Origin: Candidatus Latescibacterota bacterium
GTDB taxonomy: Bacteria > Latescibacterota > 4484-107
Assembly (NCBI GenBank): GCA_030613045.1
Contig: JAUWMS010000021.1
Location: 1 to 12,552 of the forward strand
Direction: 5' to 3'
Length of the DNA stretch: 12,552 bases
This document shows, piece after piece, positions 7,152-12,552 of this stretch (positions are counted from its first letter, which is position 1; each line of letters starts with the position of its first letter). Position numbers and translations under genes: made by a program. The notes under the pieces were generated by a model. The model had not been told where the DNA came from, did not search any database, and was given only the letters and a program-made list of their open reading frames with translations.

Positions 7152-7166
7152 CTGTCCTCTCCCGGA

Positions 7167-8351
7167 TCAAAATTGCCAAATCCCGACGCTCTCGCCGTCG
7201 CTGAGGACCTCCTCCACGTACGTCCCAGTGCGCGGCGTCACCATGGCATCGCTGACGCACTCATCGCGATCCAGCACGCGGTAGCAGAGCACATGGCGCC
7301 ACAGGCCATCCGCAAGCCGTACCGTAAGGCCGACCGGATGATCGGCGCGCCAGATGGATCCAGCCGGGGCCGGACCGAACTCCGCAGGGCAATCCCGAGC
7401 TACGATTGGATCCAGGAGGCTCCGGCGATCTCGCGCCAGGGGCCATAGGAAGAGCGTCTCCCGCATCCACGGCGAATAGATCGGACGAATCAACGCCATG
7501 ATCCGGCCGTCCCCCATCTGAGCGCCGCACACCTCCGTCAGATCGAGGCTGCCCTCGTACGGCTTACCCGCTGCATCGCATCCCGGATCGTCCACGTTCA
7601 CCGGAGGCGACCAGGTGCGCCCGTCGTCCGTCGAGCGGCACACAAATGCCTGACAGTGCGTCGCCCCTCATGTGTAAACCGTGAGGTCTGGGTCTTTCAG
7701 ATCGTGTCCGCCGTAGCAAAAGAGCACCATCGAACCGTCCGCGAGATTCAAAAAGGCCTGCGGCCCAAGGTGCAGATCCTTAACGTGCGCGGGAACGGGA
7801 CCAATCCCCGAGGGAACCGGCTCCGACCAGGTGCGCGCGCCGTCCTTCGACTCCGCCAAGAGATACTCCTCATCCGTCTTGATCAGCGCGATCAACCGTC
7901 CGCCCGGCGTCAGGTGCAAGCGCGGCGGAAACAACTCATGATCCCCGCGCAAAACGGGCAACAGTTCGGGCTTGGACCAGGTCCGGCCGCCATCGGAAGA
8001 CCGGGTTAGAAGCGGCGTGATCTCCCCCTTATACGCCTCCTCCTGAACGGCATAGTTGAGCAGGAGCGTGCCATGGGAGAGCGTCAGTAAGTCCTGAGGC
8101 TTTTGCCACAATCCGTATCGGGTGTCTGGACACGGATGGAACCAGTTCGTGGGCTGGCGCACTGCGTCATTCCAGGCACAAGAAGCCGCCGCTTCTCCCT
8201 CGATGGTACTATTGCGGATGTCGGCATCTCCGAAAAAATAGACCCCGATTGCCCCAAGGCCGGAATAGGTATCGCCCCGGGCCTCGAATTTTCCGTTTTC
8301 CCCGATGGTTACTGAGACCTCCTCGCCGATGAACGTCAGGTCCCAGGTAAC
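7167..8351 (-). pseudogene. BNR/Asp-box sialidase-like gene, headless and with in-frame TGA
   Basis: One frame is open from 8351 to 7167 except for a TGA at 7670-7668. The front part (TWDLTFIGEEVSV...FEARGD...GAIGVYFFGDADIRN) reads like the end of a concanavalin-type beta-sandwich. A BNR domain follows, with Asp-boxes SSDGGRTWS and SKDGARTWS before the TGA and STDDGRTWS after it; the C-terminus ends naturally at GIWQF. The frame has no ATG or TTG, and its one plausible start, GTG 8162, lacks a ribosome site, so the 5' end seems to be missing. Its first codons overlap the last of the kinase gene. The TGA sits in TVYT-stop-GATHCQAF, where a TGG (Trp) codon would fit. Function when intact: probably cytoplasmic exo-glycosidase; now most likely inactive. 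Confidence 0.75.
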
Positions 8352-9217
8352 TCAGGTGTCGCTCCCGCCTTCGAACAGACGAAGGAAGCCACGCGGTTGG
8401 CGTGGTCGTTGATGCGGTCGAGGTCGTAGCCCCTGAGAATCCCCAATGTCAGCGCCGCCGTAAAAGAGTCGCCCGCGCCCACGGTATCAGCCACCACGAC
8501 GGAGTAGCCCGTATGGCTTGAGGTACGTCCCTCCGAAAAAAGGAGACTGCCTTTTTCACCCCGGCTGAGCGCAATCATGCATAGGCTGTAGCGCTTTTCC
8601 AATGCGCTCAGGATGGTCGTTTCATCGCCGGAAAGGGCCAACACATCGGCCACGACGGGCAGTTCCTCGTCGTTGATTTTGAAGACGTTCGCAAGTTGCA
8701 GCGAGGTCTCGATCCCCTCCCGCGAATAGAAAGACTGTCGCAAATTCACGTCGAAGACGCGCAGACAGGAAGGACGTGTCGCCGCGAGAAAGGATTGTAT
8801 CGTCCTGCGTGAAACGTCAGACCGTTGCGCCAGCGCCCCGAAACAGACCGCGTCCGCCCTCATGGCCAGTTCCATCAACCGCGGCAAGGCCGGGATGAAG
8901 TCCCACGCCACGTTTTCGTGGATGATGTAGGAGGGTTTGCCCGCTTCATCCACCTCGACCGAAACCGTTCCCGTCGGATGCTCCTTATCTACAACGACAT
9001 AATCACGGTTCAGACCCAGATCATCAAGCTTTTCGAGGATTTTCCTTCCCAACTCGTCGTCGCCGATGCATGCGGCCACCACGCCCTCCCCACCCAGGGC
9101 ATGGGCGTGGTAGGCAAAATTGGCCGGTGCGCCCCCAAGCTTCTTGCCCGAGGGCATCAAGTCCCACAGAATCTCCCCAAGCCCAATGAGGAGAAAAGCA
9201 TCTTCGTTTCTTGTCAT
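8336..9217 (-). CDS. PfkB-family carbohydrate kinase (fructokinase-like)
   Basis: A 293-residue ribokinase/PfkB-fold enzyme that would transfer phosphate from ATP to a sugar or keto-sugar acid. The N-terminal substrate region GEILWDLMPSG, then LGGAPANFAYHAHALGG (about 27-43), is of the bacterial fructokinase type. DTVGAGDSFTAAL at 244-256 is the second PfkB signature, with D250 as catalytic base and the anion-hole Gly pair. FDVNLR at 155-160 is typical. In this neighbourhood a 2-keto-3-deoxy sugar acid is also a possible substrate. The start at 9217 has GGAGGAG four to six bases upstream; the longer frame to 9262 lacks that support. The C-terminus stops at GATPELPGT, a few residues earlier than such kinases commonly do. 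It stops exactly where the headless BNR frame begins, consistent with a recombination joint near 8345. Confidence 0.88.
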   Translation of the reverse strand: MTRNEDAFLLIGLGEILWDLMPSGKKLGGAPANFAYHAHALGGEGVVAACIGDDELGRKILEKLDDLGLNRDYVVVDKEHPTGTVSVEVDEAGKPSYIIHENVAWDFIPALPRLMELAMRADAVCFGALAQRSDVSRRTIQSFLAATRPSCLRVFDVNLRQSFYSREGIETSLQLANVFKINDEELPVVADVLALSGDETTILSALEKRYSLCMIALSRGEKGSLLFSEGRTSSHTGYSVVVADTVGAGDSFTAALTLGILRGYDLDRINDHANRVASFVCSKAGATPELPGT

Positions 9218-9231
9218 ATTACTCCTCCATT

Positions 9232-9240
9232 CCCCCCCCC
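9232..9240. repeat. Homopolymer of nine C (G on the transcribed strand)
   Basis: Nine C residues, followed by TTGGGG, lie about 15-23 bases upstream of the kinase start on the leader side of its ribosome site. Such tracts can change length by slippage and could modulate leader structure (CCCCAAGGGG can pair). They are also a common sequencing-error spot. Confidence 0.4.
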
Positions 9241-9253
9241 TTGGGGAAACAAC

Positions 9254-9280
9254 CTCCCGCAACTTCCGAATCCGCGGGAG
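9254..9280 (-). repeat. Hairpin between aldolase-like and kinase genes
   Basis: CTCCCGC and GCGGGAG pair with a 13-base loop in the 97-bp gap. No strong T-run follows, so read-through from the aldolase-like gene into the kinase gene is likely; partial attenuation is possible. Confidence 0.35.
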
Positions 9281-9314
9281 ATTTCGTCTTTAGGCTGACC
9301 GCTGATAGCTGCAC

Positions 9315-10217
9315 TCACAACAGCTCCATTTTCTCGAAGACCGCCCGCAAATCGTCCATCTCCCGGTCATCGAGCGAAGGCTGCGGCGCACGCATCCAGC
9401 GCGGCCCGCGCCCGAACAGCTCATACGTGGCCTGAAGCACCGGATGAAAACCCTTGGGATGCGCGATCGCGAACTCAAAAAACGGGTTATCGTACGTATC
9501 CACGATTTTGGCGGCGGCAAAGAGATCCTTTCGCTCTACCGCCTCCCAGAACGCGTGCGTCACCCGCGGAGCCAACGTCCCATACGTGGTCATATATCCA
9601 ACCATACCCCAGAGCATCCCGTACAAAAATCGCCACTTCTGCCCCCCGTTGAACACGGCCAACTTCTTGCCTACCGCATAGAGCGCATCGTGGCACCAGG
9701 GATCCCCGGCGTCTTCCTTCAGTGCCGCCACATTGGGAATCTCGGTTAGACGTTTCAGCAGCTTCATCGAGAACACCCCATTGAGCACGATGCCGCAGTC
9801 CACCGCTTCGGACACGGCCCGGTAAATCTCAAAGGTCGGATCTTCAAAAATGGGGCTGTCCCCTAACGCAGCCTGTGGCCGCAGGGGCATTACGGCATCC
9901 GCGCCGAGGTCCTCCACGTACCGGGAAAAGCCCACAATCTGATCGTGCCACCAGTGATAATCCGTGCCCACTATAACTGTGGCTCTCCCGGCGGTCTGCT
10001 CGATCACGGCCCGAGCCTGCGCACGAATCTCCTCCTCGCTCTGCAACTCGTAATTGGAATCGCCGGAGGTCAACAACAGGACCTTGAGATCATTGGCGAT
10101 GGCAAATTCTACCGTATTCCGCACGCTCTCCAGATCCTGCGCCCCTTCACGGGTGAAGTACGTCGGCAGAGAAGCAATCGGTGCGGCCACTGCTTTTTTC
10201 AGTTCTTCCGGTTTCAT
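9315..10217 (-). CDS. DapA/NanA-family aldolase-like protein with altered active site
   Basis: A 300-residue member of the dihydrodipicolinate synthase / N-acetylneuraminate lyase / 2-keto-3-deoxygluconate aldolase barrel family, normal in length. The Schiff-base lysine fits K167 in PNVAALKEDAGD. The pyruvate-carboxylate loop, usually GTTGE, is LTSGDSNYEL (49-58). The YNxPxR loop that carries the catalytic Tyr 28 residues before the Lys in E. coli DapA is absent: here the strand reads GIVLNGVF, and the distance to the Lys is about seven residues shorter. A standard aldol reaction is therefore doubtful. It may be a specialised lyase, a hydratase-type enzyme or a non-aldolase relative. The start at 10217 has AAGGAG five bases upstream; the in-frame extension to 10352 only translates repeat DNA. 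It is the first gene after the repeat gap and precedes the kinase by 97 bp. Confidence 0.82.
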   Translation of the reverse strand: MKPEELKKAVAAPIASLPTYFTREGAQDLESVRNTVEFAIANDLKVLLLTSGDSNYELQSEEEIRAQARAVIEQTAGRATVIVGTDYHWWHDQIVGFSRYVEDLGADAVMPLRPQAALGDSPIFEDPTFEIYRAVSEAVDCGIVLNGVFSMKLLKRLTEIPNVAALKEDAGDPWCHDALYAVGKKLAVFNGGQKWRFLYGMLWGMVGYMTTYGTLAPRVTHAFWEAVERKDLFAAAKIVDTYDNPFFEFAIAHPKGFHPVLQATYELFGRGPRWMRAPQPSLDDREMDDLRAVFEKMELL

Positions 10218-10234
10218 CCGATCTCCTTTTCTTG

Positions 10235-10313
10235 CCTCAGAGCACACAGAGACCCGGAGACTCCTCTGGCCTTCTGGCCTCTGGCTTCTGGCCTCTGGCC
10301 TCTGTGGCTGAGG
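10235..10313. repeat. Inverted CACAGAG phrases flanking a 7-bp tandem repeat
   Basis: The outer arms are CCTCAG-AGC-ACACAGAG (10235-10251) and CTCTGTGGCTGAGG (10300-10313), which pair imperfectly. Inside, 10265-10304 is a tandem array of TCTGGCC: five units, one with a C-to-T change, one preceded by an extra T, plus a partial sixth. The block fills almost the whole 103-bp gap before the aldolase-like gene. It resembles a small variable-number repeat. Confidence 0.65.
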
Positions 10314-10320
10314 TTTACCT

Positions 10321-11529
10321 TTACTCCGTTGGCTGAATGGTGTATTTGACACACGGCGCGGTCCAATCGTCCGGGTCTTTGGCGAAAAGATGCGCCACGG
10401 TTACGATGATTTCTCCGGTCTCCCGATCTTCATACACGCCAAAATTGGAAAGCTGGAGGGAGTCCGCCTCGCCTTCCTGTTTCGTGTCAATGACCGTCAC
10501 ACTTTCCCGGATGACGCTTATGTTCTCTTCGTTGATTTCAGCGATAACGAGCGGATACCGGGGTCCATTTCCTGAAGGTGGCGCGGGCACGATATTCGCG
10601 ATCCAGTAGAGTTTACCGTTGGAATGACGCAGCAAGTGCGATATGCTCGATGGCACGAAGAGAATCCCTCCGTCGTCGAATCCGAGACGACGCACCGCGC
10701 TCCAATTTCGTCCCTCGTCCGGGGACACCGTGACCCAACTGCCTCCCGGCGTGGCATCCCCTCTGGCTCCACCTGATCCCCTGCAAATACACAAGAGCCG
10801 GCCATCAAGGAGCCGGACCATCGTGGGTTCGCTGAAGCCCCGGATGGAAAGTGCCGGGTCTATCCGGATGATTTGCGTGGTCTCCCACGTCATACCCGAA
10901 GCGTCCTCCGTCAGCGTCCCCAGGATGAATCCGACGTCGCCGAACGTATAGCCGCCAAAGGGATTGTATAGCTCCCCGTTTTCGTCTATGGGGAAAATGT
11001 AAGCCGCCACGAGGATTTCGCGGGGGGAAAGCACGAGATGGGAACTCATCGTCGCGGAGTTTTTGCCGTCAAACACGCCTTCCATGTAGTGCGTGGCATC
11101 GAACTCCGGCCCGCTTTCGACAAGCTGTTTGAGAGGGCCGAAGGTCTTTCCGCCGTCGCGGGACACTTCGTAGAATATCTTTCGGTGCTTACACCCTTCC
11201 AGCACTTCGCCCTTCGGCAAGACGATCTCCCGGGAAAACCGGATGTACACACCCCTGTCCGGATCCACGGCCACGGGGGTTCCGGTTCCGAACTCGATGA
11301 CGCTATCCCCCTCCGTCCGGACATCCTTCGGCACCCGCTCCGGCTCGGACCAGGTCTTTCCGTTATCGTCGGAACCCTGACGATACGCCGCGCTCGTCCT
11401 GTCCGAAACGCACGTAGTGACATAGTTCCGCACCATCTTCAGGCCGGCGGATTCCAGGTACTGCGCCCCGCCACTCACACAGAGCCCCTCCTCAGGCGGC
11501 TCGATCCAGATTTCTTTTCGGACATTCAT
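10321..11529 (-). CDS. BNR/Asp-box sialidase-like glycosidase
   Basis: A 402-residue protein of the six-bladed sialidase-fold superfamily. Three Asp-boxes are visible: SDDNGKTWSEP (53-63), SRDGGKTFGP (123-132) and SPDEGRNWSAV (269-279). A blade element EPTMVRLLDGRLLCICRGSGG follows the usual pattern of these proteins. I could not place the full sialidase Arg triad with confidence, so exo-alpha-sialidase activity is not proven; related families cleave or bind other glycans. No signal peptide is seen, so a cytoplasmic site is likely. The start at 11529 has GGGAGG about eight bases upstream. It lies one base after the esterase stop, so the two genes are translationally linked. The in-frame extension to 11775 merely shadows the esterase gene. 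The stop is a TAA at 10321, directly followed by repeat DNA. Confidence 0.82.
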   Translation of the reverse strand: MNVRKEIWIEPPEEGLCVSGGAQYLESAGLKMVRNYVTTCVSDRTSAAYRQGSDDNGKTWSEPERVPKDVRTEGDSVIEFGTGTPVAVDPDRGVYIRFSREIVLPKGEVLEGCKHRKIFYEVSRDGGKTFGPLKQLVESGPEFDATHYMEGVFDGKNSATMSSHLVLSPREILVAAYIFPIDENGELYNPFGGYTFGDVGFILGTLTEDASGMTWETTQIIRIDPALSIRGFSEPTMVRLLDGRLLCICRGSGGARGDATPGGSWVTVSPDEGRNWSAVRRLGFDDGGILFVPSSISHLLRHSNGKLYWIANIVPAPPSGNGPRYPLVIAEINEENISVIRESVTVIDTKQEGEADSLQLSNFGVYEDRETGEIIVTVAHLFAKDPDDWTAPCVKYTIQPTE

Positions 11530-11530
11530 T

Positions 11531-12259
11531 TCAAGACCCTCCCAGGTTGTGGGCTGTTTTCCGTTCCTCAAAGATCGGTCGCACCCGTTCAACGATCCCT
11601 TCCGACAAGATCGGCTGCGAATGCGCGTTGCTGTGATAGCCGTCGGGATAATCGAAATAGTCGTCCGGATAGTTGTCCGCAAGAGATGGAAAGGTGCGCC
11701 AGAAATTTGCCAGAGGCACCTGAAGATCGCGGGCGACCCGTTCCACGGTGAGCAGATAGTGATCGAGCAGTTCAAGCTGAATCTCCATGTGCGTCGGGCT
11801 GTTGAATGCCTCGGGCCACTCCGGAACCGGCGGCGGCGTCCAGAAGACCGGTTCGGCGTCCATCATCCGGGAACGCTCGACCATCGTGCGTAGATTGGCG
11901 TCCATCCGATCCGGCGTGCACTGAACCACGTACGAAGACCGACATTCGTAATGGCGGATGTGGGAATCGTTCAAAAGGAAGCAGATCACGACGCAGTGCG
12001 GCTTCACGGGCGTCACGTCCCGCTCCCAACGAAAAAGCCCGAGGCTGGAGCTGGTCCCGCCGATACCGGCATTGACCACTCGCACCTCGGACCCAAGCTG
12101 AGTTTCCAGGAGAGTCGTCCATCGCTGTGGCCGCTCGATTCTCTCCAGAGCGGTAATGGAATCTCCAAGCACAACGATGCGAAACTTGCCCCGGCAGCTT
12201 TTGAGGTCAAACTCCTCGATCTCAATAGGCGCCGGGATGGGTTCGTCTAAGATAGGCAT
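11531..12259 (-). CDS. SGNH/GDSL-type hydrolase (probable carbohydrate esterase)
   Basis: A 242-residue SGNH-fold hydrolase. Block I is VVLGDSIT with nucleophile S34. Block II is NAGIGGTSS (oxyanion Gly near 65). Block III is LLND, with N97 kept but the usual preceding Gly-x changed to Leu-Leu. Block V is DGYH with D206 and H209 completing the triad; a second His follows at 213. Members of this family in glycan clusters often remove acetyl groups from sugars; that role is inferred here. No signal peptide is seen. ATG 12259 has AGGAG nine bases upstream; the TTG at 12265 would leave only a three-base spacer. It heads the gene string, with the sialidase-like gene following after one base. An ATCCT-GA-AGGAT palindrome lies about 30 bp upstream of the start. 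Confidence 0.85.
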   Translation of the reverse strand: MPILDEPIPAPIEIEEFDLKSCRGKFRIVVLGDSITALERIERPQRWTTLLETQLGSEVRVVNAGIGGTSSSLGLFRWERDVTPVKPHCVVICFLLNDSHIRHYECRSSYVVQCTPDRMDANLRTMVERSRMMDAEPVFWTPPPVPEWPEAFNSPTHMEIQLELLDHYLLTVERVARDLQVPLANFWRTFPSLADNYPDDYFDYPDGYHSNAHSQPILSEGIVERVRPIFEERKTAHNLGGS

Positions 12260-12552
12260 AGTCAAAATCTCCTAATCATCTCTGAAATCCTGAAGGATGA
12301 ATTTCCTCAAGCTTTAGCCTTTCATAGGATAACTTGTCACAGCAGTCCAGAGGTCACAGAGATGCAGGAAGCTAAGCTCAGGTTCTCGCTTTCTCTGTAC
12401 TACTGTCCTGCAAAATCTTGTTTTTCTGGCAAGGTTTTTGTTGAACGAGGAGGAGTTGGATTGTTCGGATTCCCGGATAAGCTTACTTTGTTTGATCCGT
12501 GTAAATCCGTGCAATCCGTGTCCCATTGCTTTTGGTTTTTTTGCGACTTCGT
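12260..12552. other. Right-edge non-coding stretch with ATCCGTG repeats
   Basis: No gene is supported here. It includes the esterase ribosome site, a small palindrome at 12287-12298, inverted ACAGAGA/TCTCTGT phrases near 12355-12400, and three copies of ATCCGTG at 12495, 12505 and 12514. It is the same kind of degenerate repetitive intergenic DNA as the gaps at 6753-7166 and 10218-10320. The esterase promoter should lie here, but I cannot pick one. Confidence 0.5.
12495..12520. repeat. Three near-tandem copies of ATCCGTG
   Basis: ATCCGTG begins at 12495, 12505 and 12514, giving ten- and nine-base spacing separated by TAA and CA. It is dispersed-type intergenic repeat DNA with no evident coding value. 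Confidence 0.6.

Larger units (their letters stand above)
6753..7166. other. 414-bp gap with two imperfect inverted repeats and a hairpin
   Basis: No gene is seen between the broken BNR gene and the URO-D-like gene. The gap holds a hairpin (7131-7151), an inverted pair of ACACCGAA-type phrases (7029-7111), an inverted pair of CACCGC/CGCAGAG-type phrases (6851-6923), and about 90 bp of AT-richer leader before the URO-D-like start. No promoter good enough to call was found. Confidence 0.55.

Noticed and set aside
8160..8162. GTG as a true start of the BNR gene
   Set aside because: No ribosome site precedes it and meaningful protein sequence continues upstream in frame to 8351, so a headless gene is the better reading.
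7167..8351. Alternative genetic code with TGA read as Trp
   Set aside because: Other genes here end naturally at TGA and remain uninterrupted with TGG for Trp; a single exception points to a mutation or error.
10265..10304. CRISPR-like repeat array
   Set aside because: Units are seven bases with no spacers; it is a simple tandem repeat.
12314..12526. 70-residue minus-strand frame at the right edge
   Set aside because: It translates the ATCCGTG and CACAGAG repeat DNA, has low complexity and no ribosome site.

Overview
All convincing genes in this window lie on the minus strand, so the locus reads from right to left. It looks like an accessory carbohydrate-catabolism region of a large-genome environmental bacterium. 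The mix of propeller-type glycosidase-like proteins, a uroporphyrinogen-decarboxylase (URO-D)-like protein, an acid-sugar dehydratase and wide gaps full of degenerate short repeats recalls Lentisphaerota, Planctomycetota or Hydrogenedentota genomes. That taxonomic guess rests on style alone. There are no rRNA or tRNA genes, no CRISPR array, no transposase, no transporter and no regulator gene here.

Layout in transcription order. At the right edge (12260-12552) is repeat-bearing non-coding DNA. Then come an SGNH/GDSL-type esterase (12259-11531) and, one base further on, a BNR/Asp-box sialidase-like protein (11529-10321). A repeat-filled gap leads to a DapA/NanA-family aldolase-like protein (10217-9315) and a PfkB-family sugar kinase (9217-8336). 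Fused to the kinase's 3' end is a second BNR-type gene that has lost its 5' end and carries an in-frame TGA (8351-7167). A 414-bp gap holds two imperfect inverted repeats and a hairpin. Next are a URO-D-like gene with an internal frameshift (6752-5620) and a five-bladed-propeller glycosidase-like protein (5530-4085). After a 379-bp gap comes a mandelate racemase/enolase-superfamily dehydratase (3705-2560). Behind it lie the C-terminal scrap of a further propeller gene (2534-2433), two back-to-back perfect palindromes inside a possible 29-residue ORF (2419-2330), a carbohydrate-binding-like protein (2333-1629), and a second propeller glycosidase-like gene (1577 to beyond the left edge).

How the genes may work together (inference): the esterase and propeller enzymes would deacylate and cleave an imported oligosaccharide. 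None of these proteins shows a signal peptide, so this would happen in the cytoplasm. The dehydratase would turn an acid sugar into a 2-keto-3-deoxy acid, and the kinase and aldolase-like protein would phosphorylate or split it. The URO-D-like protein might handle methyl groups.

The most striking point is decay and shuffling. Two of the propeller-type genes survive only as headless pieces, each starting right at or just after the stop of an intact metabolic gene (dehydratase; kinase). Two further disruptions (one nonsense, one frameshift) suggest the cluster is being remodelled, unless some are assembly errors.
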